NCBI GenBank assembly: GCA_029339505.1
Contig: JAQISU010000115.1
Span: forward strand, 8,307,501 to 8,371,500
Length of the DNA stretch: 64,000 nt
Direction: 5' to 3'
DNA from: Unio delphinus
Taxonomy: Eukaryota; Mollusca; Bivalvia; Unionida; Unionidae
In this document: piece after piece, positions 32,076-40,965 of the stretch
How positions within the stretch are numbered: position 1 is the first letter of the stretch
How the letters are laid out: every line of letters begins with the position of its first letter
Notes under the pieces: model-generated
Seen by the model: the letters and a program-made list of their open reading frames with translations, nothing else
The model's database searches: none
Told to the model about the DNA's origin: nothing
Program-made: the position numbers and the translations under genes

Positions 32076-35000
32076 ATGAAAAGGCCACATCATGTTGTGG
32101 AGAAAAGAGAAAACAGTAAGAGACAGAAACGTAATGTATCGCCTAGCACAGTAGCTGAAGTCTTGGCTCAAATTCATGCCAGTGATTTTGAAGATGACAT
32201 GAGTGAGCCCGAATCCACACCCAGACAATCCACGTCCAAGCAAAGTGCCCCACCCTTAGTAAACCCTAAAAATTACTATCACATTCGAGAGACAGAAAAG
32301 CGTTCCTCTCGAAAATTTAGAACAACGGCTTACACGTATGCCGTAAAGTTTAAAGATTTCAAGGCCAATGTACCTTTGGAGAATACAGAAGGGTTCATTA
32401 CTGAGGTGTGGGATTCTGTATTAACTGCATTGAAACAGCAATGTCAAGCCAAAGAAGACGATCGCTTGAGACTTTCTATTCATCACGATAATTTAAAGTC
32501 TCCCGTTTGGATCGAGTTTACTAGCCCATCAGAATTAACACCTTCCAAAGTCATCGACAAAATTCAACATGTGCAACAATCCAACGACAAGTTTCACATT
32601 GACGATGGAAAAGCCACACTGTTTATGACCCACGTGTCTCTTCCCCAGGGGACAGGACGCAAAAAAGTATTATTGGTCGACAACCTTCGCAGCATGAAGC
32701 GAAGCCTCGTCCAAATTAACAATCCTCAAGACCAGATGTGTTTAGCCCGTGCTGTCGTCGTGGGACGAACGTATGTCAACAAGAACGACACGACAGAATG
32801 GAAAAGAGCCTGGAAAACTATTCAACGATTCAACGATCGGACCGAGCCAAACAACGAAGTGAAGCAGAACTTCTGTTACAGCAAGCGGGGATATCCAAAG
32901 ACACCCTTAGCGGCATTCCAGAAATGCAAAAATTGCAAGACGTCTTGTCTCCACATTACACTTTGAAAGTACACCCTCAAGAAGTGCGTGGACCTCTTTT
33001 GTTTCGAGGCCACGATTTCAAAGACGGAAAATACATTCACGTCTATCATCACGATGGTCATTTTGATACCATTACCAGTATCACTGGATTTCTGAAATTC
33101 AGTTACTACTGTGAAAAATGTGACTATGGTTATAACAATCGAGAACAACACAAGCATTGTGGATCGAAATGTGAGGGATGTTTGGCCTCTCAACCTTGTC
33201 TGGACCAAGGACAAGAAAGAGTGCATTGCCTTGTGTGTCAGCGCACTTTTGTCAGTCTTACCTGTTACCAACAACATTTGAAGATGCAAGGTTCACAGCA
33301 GAAAAGTGCTTGTCAACTGCTGAGATTGTGCCCTACTTGTGGACAAGGCATACGTACTAGTAATGCCAAGTTTCACGTTTGTCGAGGGAAGAAACGATGT
33401 CACATTTGTCGCCAAATTGTGGACTTGGAGCACGAATGCTTCATTCAAAAATATCAACCCCAACCAAAAGATACCCAGAAGAAAGGGAATTTTATCTTTT
33501 TTGATTTCGAATGCATGCAAGAGACCGGTATTCACATTCCCAATTTCTGCGTGGCTCACCGTGCGTGCGAGCAGTGCATCCAAGAACCTATCTTTAGTCA
33601 TTGCCCTTACTGCAGCAAGATTCCTGGAGGACGTGAAAAAATCTTTCGAGGGTCAAATACGCTAGCCGATTTTGCCCAATGGATCCTAAATCCCATCGAC
33701 GAAACGTGGAGTCCAGAAGACATCGAACGTTACGGAGAGTGTCATCGCCATGCCACGGTCATGGCTCACAATTTCTCGGGATACGATGGGCAATTTCTGC
33801 TCAGATACTATGCGGAACAAAGTACCGAACGGCCTCAAGTGACTTTAAACGGAGTCAAAATCATTTCTATGCAAGTAGGACAAGTACAGTTTAAAGATTC
33901 GATGTGTTACTTGGCCATGCCATTAAGTCGCATGCCTAAAACGTTTGGAATGACAGAAATGGCTAAAGGTTATTTTCCACACTTTTTTAATACCAAAGCC
34001 AATCAACATGCCGTTCTACCCCATTTGCCGGAGGCTGACGACTACGACCCCGACAACATGCGCACCGAACAACGAGAAGCTTTCTATGCTTGGTACCAGA
34101 CTCACGCCTCGGACCCTTTTGACTTTCAAGAAGAAATGTTAAAGTACTGTCGATCTGACGTGGACATTTTACGACGTTGCTGTGGAAAATTTCGAGAATT
34201 GTTCATGGAATACGGAGGGATCGATCCTTTGAAAGAAGCTTGTACCATCGCCAAAGCGTGTTCCTTAGTGTACCGAAAACGCTTTATGCCTGAAAATACT
34301 CTAGCGGTCATCAGTCCTCAAACGACAAATTTTGTCAAACGTCAATACTCGGTCAAAGCCTTACGCTGGCTCCATTACTTGTGCGACAAGGAAGACAAAT
34401 GGATCCAACACGCTCGCAACGGAGGAGGCGAAAAGACCATCGGAACGTATTCGGTAGATGGTTGGGACTTAGAAAACCCTCAGATTGTGTACGAGTTTAA
34501 CGGATGTTTATTTCACGGATGTCCCCTATGCTACCCTCAACGAGACACCAAAAATCAGTTTTTACAACGAACCATGGAAGACTTGTACCAGACCACGTGT
34601 CAGCGACGTTTGAAGTTAGAACAGCAAGGATACCAGGTGGTGGAAATGTGGGAACACGAGTACGATCAGCGTTTGAAAACTGATCCCGAGTTTAAACGCA
34701 TCGTAGAAAGTTACAAGTGGGTGGACCCCCTGAACCCTCGGGATAGTTTATACGGAGGACGAACGAATGCTACTTGTTTGCTGTACCAAGCGGACGAGGA
34801 GAAGGGAGAAGAAATCAAATACTTGGACGTGTGTTCGTTGTATCCTTACGTGTGCAAATATTGTCACTTTCCCGTAGGGCATCCAGAATTGATGACAGAA
34901 CACATTGATTTGGACCACATTCGACAGTACGAAGGATTGATCAAGTGTAAAGTCTTACCACCCACAGACTTGTACCATCCCGTATTACCTCACCATTGCC

Positions 35001-36154
35001 AAGGAAAACTGATGTTTCCTTTGTGTCGCACATGTGCCGAAACGTGCAACCAAGACCAACCTTGTCATCACACTCAGGAAGAACGTGCCTTGACAGGAAC
35101 GTGGGTGAGCGTGGAATTGTTTAAAGCTCTGGACCTGGGATATCAACTGTTAGAAGTGTACGAAATTTACCACTTTCCCAAAACACAACAATACTGCAAG
35201 GGCGACGAGAGACAGAAAGGTATTTTTGCAGACTACGTGGATGCTTTTTTAAAACTAAAACAAGAAGCTAGTGGCTATCCTTCCTGGTGTCACACTCCCG
35301 AAGACCAAAAGATATTCAAAGCAAAATATTGGGAGCAGGAAGGTATCACTTTAGACCACATCGAGAAAAATGAAGGAAGGCGATCGTTTGCCAAAGTGAT
35401 GCTCAATTGTTTGTGGGGTAAAATGGCACAACGTCCGTCTTTACCCAAGACGGAGTATTTGTCCGAACCGTCTCGCTACTTCCAGATGATTCACAACCCA
35501 ACCAAAGTCATCAAACACGTGGACGTCATTCGTGAGGACTTGATCTTAGTCAATTACGAAGAAGAACTAGACTTTGTAGAAGCCGACACATTTGGAAATG
35601 TCATCATTGCGGCTTACGTGACAGCCCACGCTCGCTTAAAATTGTACGAAGTGTTAGAACTGTTAGGAGATCGTGTGTTGTATTTTGACACGGACAGTTG
35701 CATTTACATTCACCGACCGAACCAGTGTAACCCTACCATCGAAGGAGACCGTTTAGGAGCCTGGACCGATGAACATCCCGACGACAAGATTCTATGTTTT
35801 GCAAGTGGCGGTCCTAAAAATTACGGCTACGAATACCGAGACCCACAAGGAAAAATGCACACTGAATGTAAAGTGAAAGGATTGACTCTTAATTATCGCA
35901 CCAGTCAAGTGGTGAACTTTGACGTGCTACAAGAAGCCTTGCAGTCGGGACAGGATGAAACGTTTCAAGTGACTACCCACGAACCGCACAAGATTGTCCG
36001 TTTACCCACACACCAAATTGTTAGCCGACCTTTGGAAAAAGTCTACCAAATCGTGTACCAAAAGAGAGTACGACTTCCCAATCACTTCACTCTACCGTAC
36101 GGTCACGTCGAAATTGGGCAGCATATAAAAAGGGACATTGTCCAAGACCAATAG
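32076..36154 (+). pseudogene. POLB: protein-primed family B DNA polymerase, one frame break
   Basis: From ATG 32076 an N-terminal region (residues to ~260) precedes cysteine/histidine-rich zinc-binding segments (about 33110-33440), the 3'-5' exonuclease (FFDFE near 33498, HNFSGYDGQF near 33768, YCRSDVD near 34147) and the polymerase palm: motif A DVCSLYPYV near 34827, motif B NCLWGKMAQ near 35403, motif C YFDTDS near 35681. This replicates the linear element with a terminal-protein primer. The frame shifts near 32829-32845, where an 8-bp direct duplication (ATTCAACG twice) is present that B lacks. Downstream coding is otherwise open to 36154. Expression of a full-length product is therefore doubtful. 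Confidence 0.93.
36124..36131 (+). promoter_or_regulatory. TATA box for BIR-protein gene, inside polymerase C-terminal codons
   Basis: TATAAAAA at 36124 is 65 nt before ATG 36189. In B the corresponding bases read TCTAAAAA, so the box is weakened there. Confidence 0.5.
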
Positions 36155-36188
36155 TTCATTGTGACTAACACAGCCAAGCGAAAAGAAG

Positions 36189-36737
36189 ATGAATCCATTT
36201 AAACAGACATCATTCAAATTTGGGAATTCTCAAGTGGAGTGCGATGCTAAACCTTACGATTGTAGTGATGTCAGGCGCTGTGACATTAGCGATTCAGCAG
36301 GATATCGTGGGAACTTTGCTATGACTACTACCCCTATATCTACCCTGGAAAGTGATGCTGTGCGTGTCAAACCTGAGGGATGCGAAAGCGGTGCGACACG
36401 TTATCGTGGACTCCTAGGAATTTCACCGTACCTGCATCGAACAGAAGTGAGGAGAGTCGAATATTCGTTCCCGACGAGTTTGCCTGAATACTGTCACTTT
36501 AAAAGTCGATTCCAAACCTTCAAAGATAAATGGCCAAAATATCTGCCTGGACCAACTCCTGAAGAATTAGCCAGAGCTGGATTTTTCTACTTGGGCGAAG
36601 GAGATAAAGTCAAGTGTTTCAGTTGTGGTGTATCCATTTACGAGTGGGAAGAGAAAGATTCCGCTTACTTGGAACATGCTCGATGGTCTCCGAATTGTCA
36701 ATACCTACCTTTAGTAGGACCTAGTGATTGGAAGTGA
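36189..36737 (+). CDS. BIR-domain (inhibitor-of-apoptosis-like) protein, 182 aa
   Basis: A single BIR domain spans about residues 106-175, with the zinc ligands C143, C146, H163 and C170 in the C-x2-C-x16-H-x6-C pattern (KCFSCGVSIYEW ... HARWSPNC). The first ~100 residues are Cys- and Ser-rich and are not recognised. No RING or second BIR is present, so it is a minimal IAP-like protein, plausibly blocking host cell death during replication (inferred from family knowledge). A second copy in B is also open and well conserved, including the zinc ligands, which suggests past selection. Confidence 0.9.
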   Translation: MNPFKQTSFKFGNSQVECDAKPYDCSDVRRCDISDSAGYRGNFAMTTTPISTLESDAVRVKPEGCESGATRYRGLLGISPYLHRTEVRRVEYSFPTSLPEYCHFKSRFQTFKDKWPKYLPGPTPEELARAGFFYLGEGDKVKCFSCGVSIYEWEEKDSAYLEHARWSPNCQYLPLVGPSDWK

Positions 36738-36749
36738 CACTACTGCTCC

Positions 36750-37136
36750 ATGTCGTGTAACACACCTAGACCAGTATATAAACCCTCTCTAAAACATTAT
36801 ATTCAAGGATTACCACACGAATTGCAAGAGAAGATCTACAAGGACGTTTGGCAGGGTCTTGCTAAAGAAAAATCGCAATGGGTGACTGTAGAACTTTTGT
36901 GTCGTGAAATTCACAAGAGGCAAGTGACAAAAATTAACCAACGTGTCAGATTTCTCTGGATCAAAGGTATTTTTTTGCTCTGTTTCCAATTTAGTACGTT
37001 TACCTCTGAAGATGCTTTGATCCTTCTTGACCGTTACCCTGAATGGCAGTGGGACGAAATTACACGTTATATTAATCACTTTTGCTTTTTGTGCAAATTT
37101 AATTCTGTGTTTAATTCTGGGTTGAATCTACACTGA
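36750..37136 (+). CDS. small protein of unknown function (128 aa)
   Basis: It begins 13 nt after the BIR gene. A hydrophilic N-terminal half (IQGLPHELQEKIYKDVW; LP.EL...I looks F-box-like but is too short to claim) is followed by a hydrophobic stretch (LWIKGIFLLCFQF). A TATATAAA at 36775-36782 lies inside the frame, so the true 5' end is uncertain. The B copy has an in-frame TAA and a frameshift. Confidence 0.45.
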   Translation: MSCNTPRPVYKPSLKHYIQGLPHELQEKIYKDVWQGLAKEKSQWVTVELLCREIHKRQVTKINQRVRFLWIKGIFLLCFQFSTFTSEDALILLDRYPEWQWDEITRYINHFCFLCKFNSVFNSGLNLH

Positions 37137-37159
37137 TAGTCTTCGACCTAAAAAAGAAG

Positions 37160-37167
37160 TATAAAAG
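37160..37167 (+). promoter_or_regulatory. late-type TATA box
   Basis: TATAAAAG preceded by an A-rich run (AAAAAAGAAG). It is only 17 nt before ATG 37177, so transcripts started from it would begin at or after that codon and may serve the following genes. Confidence 0.45.
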
Positions 37168-37176
37168 AGAACGACC

Positions 37177-37395
37177 ATGCCACAACCTTTATCATTGGTG
37201 ATCCAACAGATTCCGTGGAAGGATATCAATGAGAAGATTCACACGGTGAAAGATTACGAACACTTATTGCAAGAACTGTACCCTATGAATTGGGGTCGAC
37301 GTGTCGTGTGTGTTTTAGTGACTTGCTTTCTAGGATTTCGTTTACCTGTCGATTCCTTGTGGACACTTTACGAACACTACCTATCAAAAAAATAA
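37177..37395 (+). CDS. small membrane-associated protein of unknown function (72 aa)
   Basis: It has one hydrophobic segment (RRVVCVLVTCFLGFRLPV) in the C-terminal half. The B copy (59425-59658) keeps the frame and most residues, supporting a real gene. The family is not recognised. Confidence 0.55.
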   Translation: MPQPLSLVIQQIPWKDINEKIHTVKDYEHLLQELYPMNWGRRVVCVLVTCFLGFRLPVDSLWTLYEHYLSKK

Positions 37396-37401
37396 GACAG
37401 T

Positions 37402-37650
37402 ATGGTGACTCCTTTAAATGTCCACGAGAGACTTATTCTGTTCAAAGCCTTACGTTTTCATCTGGATACGTCTCGACCTTTCCAAGAAAAAAAGATTCGT
37501 CAACTTTTACGTACGGAAGCAGTGTACGAAGATGTGTGTGTAGCTTGTGAATTACACCCTCATTGGACAGATGTACGTGACTGGAAAAGTTGGGATTTTG
37601 AGGCTTGGACAAACGAAGTATCCCATTATGCCCAAGCGTTGTGTTCCTAA
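37402..37650 (+). CDS. small protein of unknown function (82 aa)
   Basis: Starts 6 nt after the previous stop. Features are HERLILFKALRFHLDTSRPF, a CVACELHPHW segment and a WDFEAWTNEVSHYAQ end. In B the frame is the same length but carries an in-frame TAA. Its 3' end overlaps the start (37628) of the next gene by 23 nt. Confidence 0.55.
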   Translation: MVTPLNVHERLILFKALRFHLDTSRPFQEKKIRQLLRTEAVYEDVCVACELHPHWTDVRDWKSWDFEAWTNEVSHYAQALCS

Positions 37651-37999
37651 AATTCATCGTCGTGTGAAAAAAGTCACTTTTAATCCTGTGTTAGTAACAG
37701 TACCAGAAGAAGAAAAAGAAAAAGAATCTATCACCCAAGACAATCCTTCTGTTCAAGACAAAACTGTCATGGACATTCCCCCACAAAGACCCTTTCGAGA
37801 AGATACCTATGTGACTGTACCCCCTGTAGAGGAGACTATAAGAACATTACATACTACCTCTAGGACACCTTCGTTACCCAAACCACGTTGTACAGTGACT
37901 TGTTTATATGCCACTTTGATCGTTTGCCTATGTCTTTTATTCTTGTATTTATCCATTTGGCTTTTATGTATTTTTGTCTTTCGTGTTGCATTCAAATAA
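37628..37999 (+). CDS. basic protein with C-terminal transmembrane segment (123 aa)
   Basis: ATG 37628 (MPKRCVPKIHRRVKKVTFNP) is chosen over an upstream frame extension because it matches the B homologue and gives a sensible basic N-terminus. A charged middle is followed by a long hydrophobic segment (TLIVCLCLLFLYLSIWLLCIFVF) at the C-terminus, i.e. tail-anchored. Function unknown; possibly a virion or membrane-remodelling protein. Confidence 0.65.
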   Translation: MPKRCVPKIHRRVKKVTFNPVLVTVPEEEKEKESITQDNPSVQDKTVMDIPPQRPFREDTYVTVPPVEETIRTLHTTSRTPSLPKPRCTVTCLYATLIVCLCLLFLYLSIWLLCIFVFRVAFK

Positions 38000-38016
38000 A
38001 CGTGTCTTGAAAAAAG

Positions 38017-38024
38017 TATAAAAA
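38017..38024 (+). promoter_or_regulatory. late TATA box of packaging ATPase gene
   Basis: TATAAAAA after an A run, 59 nt before ATG 38076. The equivalent TATAAAAA is conserved in B (about 58797-58804, minus strand). Confidence 0.6.
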
Positions 38025-38075
38025 CCTCTTGTCTTGTCTGTTTTTGTGTCAATACTGACATACCACTACACGACT

Positions 38076-38807
38076 ATGGCTCACTCTACTCTTTCTACTA
38101 CTCCTTCCTCCTCCACATTCAAAGTCATTGACGAACACTTAGATCAGGCTAGTTGGAAAGCCTTGTATCTTCGTCATCCTTTTAACATGTTAATTGCTGG
38201 ACCGAGCGGTTCAGGCAAAACCGAATTTGTCAAACGTTTGATCGAACATAAACATCATTTGATCGATCGTCCACCTCAACGCATCGTGTGGTGTTACAAA
38301 GAGTGGCAATCGGCATACAGCCTCTTGCAAGAAAGTCAAGGTGATTCCATTGTGTTTGTAGCAGGCATTCCTAAAGAAGACGAGGGGATCGTGTCTGACC
38401 CTAGTCAAACTCATTGGGTTATTTTTGACGACATGTTAGGAGAAGACGAAGAAGAAATTAAACTGTGGTTTACACGTAAAGGGCATCATCGTAATGCCAG
38501 TGTCATTTACATTACACAAAATTTATTTCAACAAAGTAAAGCCCATCGTACCATTAGTCTTAATGCTCATTACGTGGTCTTGTTTAAAAGTCCTCGAGAT
38601 AAATCACAAGTGCAAGTTTTAGCCAAACAGTTAGGAACACCTTGGCTAACTCATGCGTACGATGATGCCACTCAAACGCCACACGCCTATTTACTCGTGG
38701 ATTTAAAACCCACTACCCCTGATTATTTGCGATTTCGTACCGATTTGTTTCACGACTGGTGTCAAGACGGAGGACCTGTCGTGTACACGTCCTCCTCGTT
38801 GACATAA
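38076..38807 (+). CDS. ATP: genome-packaging ATPase (FtsK/HerA/A32-like)
   Basis: 243 residues from ATG 38076 (MAHSTLSTTP); an upstream in-frame extension would precede the transcription start. Walker A is GPSGSGKT (42-49). Walker B is VIFDD (115-119). A polar sensor region follows (NASVIYITQNLFQQ). This P-loop family drives double-stranded DNA into preformed capsids in Polintons, virophages and large DNA viruses. It is intact here and in B. Confidence 0.93.
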   Translation: MAHSTLSTTPSSSTFKVIDEHLDQASWKALYLRHPFNMLIAGPSGSGKTEFVKRLIEHKHHLIDRPPQRIVWCYKEWQSAYSLLQESQGDSIVFVAGIPKEDEGIVSDPSQTHWVIFDDMLGEDEEEIKLWFTRKGHHRNASVIYITQNLFQQSKAHRTISLNAHYVVLFKSPRDKSQVQVLAKQLGTPWLTHAYDDATQTPHAYLLVDLKPTTPDYLRFRTDLFHDWCQDGGPVVYTSSSLT

Positions 38808-38830
38808 CACTATGAAGCACTAAAAAAATC

Positions 38831-38838
38831 TATAAAAA
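38831..38838 (+). promoter_or_regulatory. late TATA box of 299-aa basic protein gene
   Basis: TATAAAAA after AAAAAAATC, 46 nt before ATG 38877. Confidence 0.6.
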
Positions 38839-38876
38839 CCTTGGGTTACTTTAACCTGGTCTCATACATCGTCAAC

Positions 38877-39776
38877 ATGACGTCCCTTCAGTCTCATCTT
38901 CCCATCAAATTGATTCGTGCCTTGTACGGCATCAGTCGCGAAAAAAATCCACAAAGACGTGCTCACGTCTTAGAAGCCAGTCTCAAAGAAGTCTTACGAT
39001 GGTTTACGGTGACAGCACGTCAAATACTGCAAGGCATCATTCACATTCCACATCAAACCAAACACTTTTTTGACAGAAACAAAGTAGCCTTGACGCAACT
39101 GGCCAATCCTCGCATTGACACTCACACCAAAAAGCAAATCATATTGAAACCTGGAGGTAGTGGTTCTCTAGGAGGTGTCATCATTCGTTCCCTTTTAAAA
39201 TGGGATCCCAATACTCCCAAAGTTCACCCCAAGAAGAAAACAAAAAAAGCCAAACAAACCCCAAAGAAAAAGAACAAGGGTACTAAGATCAAAGCACAGA
39301 AAAAGAAAAGTCCACAGAAAAAAGCGGTCACCCGCAAGAAAGGCACTTCGGCCAGGACACAACCTTACCTTCGTCAACCACGACCTGTAAGAAAAGATCT
39401 ACAAGGACGTTTGGCAGGGACTACGTTGCCAGTAGCCTCAGGGGCTGCCACTTCTCCGTTGCGGGTGATGCCAGCCAAACCCAATTTGACACCCGTTTTT
39501 CCTAATTTGATGAAACATTGGAAATCTGCGTCTCCCAAAACGTCTCCTCCACCGGAGACACCCTCGTCCACCTTAGCGGCAGTAGCAGCTGCTCACAAAG
39601 TACCTGCCCCGAAAGTGAAAGTCCAAGAAAGATCTGGCATGTTAAAGAGTTTACTAGATTTGTCCAAACAAGAACTGTCCCGATTGAGTCCATTGCGAAC
39701 TCCTTCACGACGTGTGTTACCTGCCATGAAGTTGATACGACGCAAAGATAATCAGTGGCGTCGCATTCCAGTATAA
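38877..39776 (+). CDS. large basic virion/core-like protein (299 aa)
   Basis: The start MTSLQSHLPIKLIRALYGIS is the first ATG after the TATA box. The N-terminal helical region (~1-90) is followed by a Gly-rich GGSGSLGGVI segment, then a Lys-rich tract (KKKTKKAKQTPKKKNKGTK), a Pro/Ala-rich linker and a basic C-terminus. The layout suggests a DNA-condensing or minor virion protein, like the adenovirus-type core proteins of adintoviruses (inference; no firm family match). It is intact in B. It contains a 26-nt stretch identical to part of the 128-aa gene but read in another frame. Confidence 0.7.
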   Translation: MTSLQSHLPIKLIRALYGISREKNPQRRAHVLEASLKEVLRWFTVTARQILQGIIHIPHQTKHFFDRNKVALTQLANPRIDTHTKKQIILKPGGSGSLGGVIIRSLLKWDPNTPKVHPKKKTKKAKQTPKKKNKGTKIKAQKKKSPQKKAVTRKKGTSARTQPYLRQPRPVRKDLQGRLAGTTLPVASGAATSPLRVMPAKPNLTPVFPNLMKHWKSASPKTSPPPETPSSTLAAVAAAHKVPAPKVKVQERSGMLKSLLDLSKQELSRLSPLRTPSRRVLPAMKLIRRKDNQWRRIPV

Positions 39777-39778
39777 AA
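39772..39778 (+). promoter_or_regulatory. late TATA box overlapping the upstream stop codon
   Basis: TATAAAA at 39772; its TAA is the stop codon of the 299-aa gene. It is 70 nt before ATG 39842. Confidence 0.55.
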
Positions 39779-39841
39779 ATATGACTTGAAGACCACGACG
39801 TCAATCAGTATTTTTTCTGTACCACTGCTGATCACTCCAGG

Positions 39842-40075
39842 ATGCTTCCTCAAAAACGTGCACACCACCACCACCACCACCACCCTCGTCGTTCTGCTGC
39901 CCAAAAAGGAAAAGGAACAAGACAATCTCGTCATCGTACCAAAAGCTTTAAAACCAAACATCAACGTCCTTTCCTCCAAAGACGTAGTCTTTTAAAGAAA
40001 AAGAAGAGTCACCAAAAAGGAGGATCCTTTGGTAATTTTGTGAAAGACATTGTTACCTTTTTGACGAAGCGGTAG
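39842..40075 (+). CDS. small basic core-like protein (77 aa) with His run in A
   Basis: MLPQKRA is followed by seven consecutive His, Arg/Lys/Gln-rich sequence, and a conserved C-terminus GGSFGNFVKDIVTFLTKR. The B homologue (73 aa) lacks the His run but keeps the rest. The composition fits a DNA-binding core protein or a membrane-active peptide precursor. Function is inferred only. Confidence 0.65.
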   Translation: MLPQKRAHHHHHHHPRRSAAQKGKGTRQSRHRTKSFKTKHQRPFLQRRSLLKKKKSHQKGGSFGNFVKDIVTFLTKR

Positions 40076-40089
40076 TTCCCCAAAAAGTA

Positions 40090-40097
40090 GATAAAAG
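40090..40097 (+). promoter_or_regulatory. late GATAAAAG box
   Basis: GATAAAAG followed by AGAGTGT, 62 nt before ATG 40152. It is duplicated, with its whole leader, at 40378. Confidence 0.6.
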
Positions 40098-40151
40098 AGA
40101 GTGTCTACCAAGTCATTGACACTAGTAATATTGTGAAACGAACAAGCAAAG

Positions 40152-40382
40152 ATGTCACCTCGCAGAAAACATTCTTCTTCACCCCACAAAGGAAAGAAAA
40201 GGAAAGGACGTTTAGCCAAACATCGACACGTTCATCGTCCAAAGACCCAAAAGAAAATATCCGTCCGTCAAAAGAAAAAGATGCTGGTGCAACGCGGAGG
40301 ATTTTTCCTACCCCATGATCTCTTTCCAGAAAAAGTGATACCACTTATAAATCAAGTGATGGCACAACAAAAAAAAAGATAA
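40152..40382 (+). CDS. basic core-like protein, short paralogue (76 aa)
   Basis: It starts MSPRRKHSSSPHKGKKRKG and has a conserved VRQKKKMLVQRGGF segment. It shares promoter, leader and both protein ends with the next gene (40440-40928) and looks like an internally deleted tandem duplicate of it. The B copy is at 56465-56686, so the duplication predates the split of A and B. Confidence 0.65.
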   Translation: MSPRRKHSSSPHKGKKRKGRLAKHRHVHRPKTQKKISVRQKKKMLVQRGGFFLPHDLFPEKVIPLINQVMAQQKKR

Positions 40383-40385
40383 AAG
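40378..40385 (+). promoter_or_regulatory. late GATAAAAG box
   Basis: GATAAAAG followed by AGGGTGTGTTTCAAGTCAT, 62 nt before ATG 40440. Spacing is identical to the paralogous unit at 40090. It overlaps the stop codon of the preceding gene. Confidence 0.6.
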
Positions 40386-40439
40386 AGGGTGTGTTTCAAG
40401 TCATGGACGTCAGTGGCATTGTGGAACGAACAAGCAAAG

Positions 40440-40928
40440 ATGTCACCTCGCAGAAAATATTTTTCTACACCTCACAAAGGAAAGAAAAAGAAAGGACTAC
40501 CTCCTCGTTTGGTCAAACACGGAGACGTGTTGTCTGTCCTGTCCAAAGCCTCTCCACCCATGCGAAAACAAATCATTAAAACGGCTTCCAAAGATGTCAT
40601 CGATACCGTGTGCGAATGTTGTTTGAATGTCTTGAAAGGCACGATACCTTTGTCTTCACACCAGAAAAAATGCTTAGCCAAACATCGACACGTTCTTCGT
40701 CAAATGGTCCAAAAGAAAATACCCGTCCGTCAAAAGAAAAAAATGTTGGTGCAACGCGGAGGATTTTTACCTTTTCTTCTTCCTGTGTTGGGAGGATTAG
40801 CGAAATCCGGTATCCTATCCAGCATATTACCAGGTTTTTTACAAGGGATGACACAAGGGATGTCTCCAGGGATGCACCAAGGGATGGCCCCGGGGATGCA
40901 CCAAGGGATGGCCCCAAGGTATGGGTAG
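40440..40928 (+). CDS. basic core-like protein with hydrophobic C-terminus (162 aa)
   Basis: Start MSPRRKYFSTPHKGKKKKG. The middle has a Cys cluster (DTVCECCLNVLKG) and CLAKHRHVLRQ, then KKKMLVQRGGFLPFLLPVLGG. This basic-then-hydrophobic LVQRGGFLP signature is a recurrent small protein of metazoan Polintons. The C-terminus is a run of GM-containing repeats (GMTQGMSPGMHQGMAPGMHQ). Probably a virion core or membrane-active protein (inference). Confidence 0.7.
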   Translation: MSPRRKYFSTPHKGKKKKGLPPRLVKHGDVLSVLSKASPPMRKQIIKTASKDVIDTVCECCLNVLKGTIPLSSHQKKCLAKHRHVLRQMVQKKIPVRQKKKMLVQRGGFLPFLLPVLGGLAKSGILSSILPGFLQGMTQGMSPGMHQGMAPGMHQGMAPRYG

Positions 40929-40951
40929 CAATATGTATGATCCTTCCAGAA

Positions 40952-40959
40952 GATAAAAG
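40952..40959 (+). promoter_or_regulatory. late GATAAAAG box
   Basis: GATAAAAG only 14 nt before ATG 40966 but 53 nt before the next in-frame ATG at 41005. The latter spacing matches the other late genes and argues for the downstream start. Confidence 0.5.
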
Positions 40960-40965
40960 GGATCC

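Noticed and set aside
32829..32966. Programmed ribosomal frameshift in the polymerase gene
   Set aside because: The frame change coincides with an 8-bp tandem duplication absent from B, and no slippery heptamer with downstream structure is apparent; a mutation explains it better.
32876..36154. Long minus-strand open frames across the polymerase gene and its B copy
   Set aside because: Antisense shadows of a well-supported coding region, with no independent motifs.
36750..36850. F-box in the 128-aa protein (LPHELQEKI)
   Set aside because: Only a short N-terminal resemblance; the rest of an F-box is not recognisable and the B copy is broken.
39842..39900. Seven consecutive His codons resembling an affinity tag or vector contamination
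   Set aside because: They lie inside a gene conserved in Polinton B, in (CAC)n microsatellite-like DNA with no vector sequence around.
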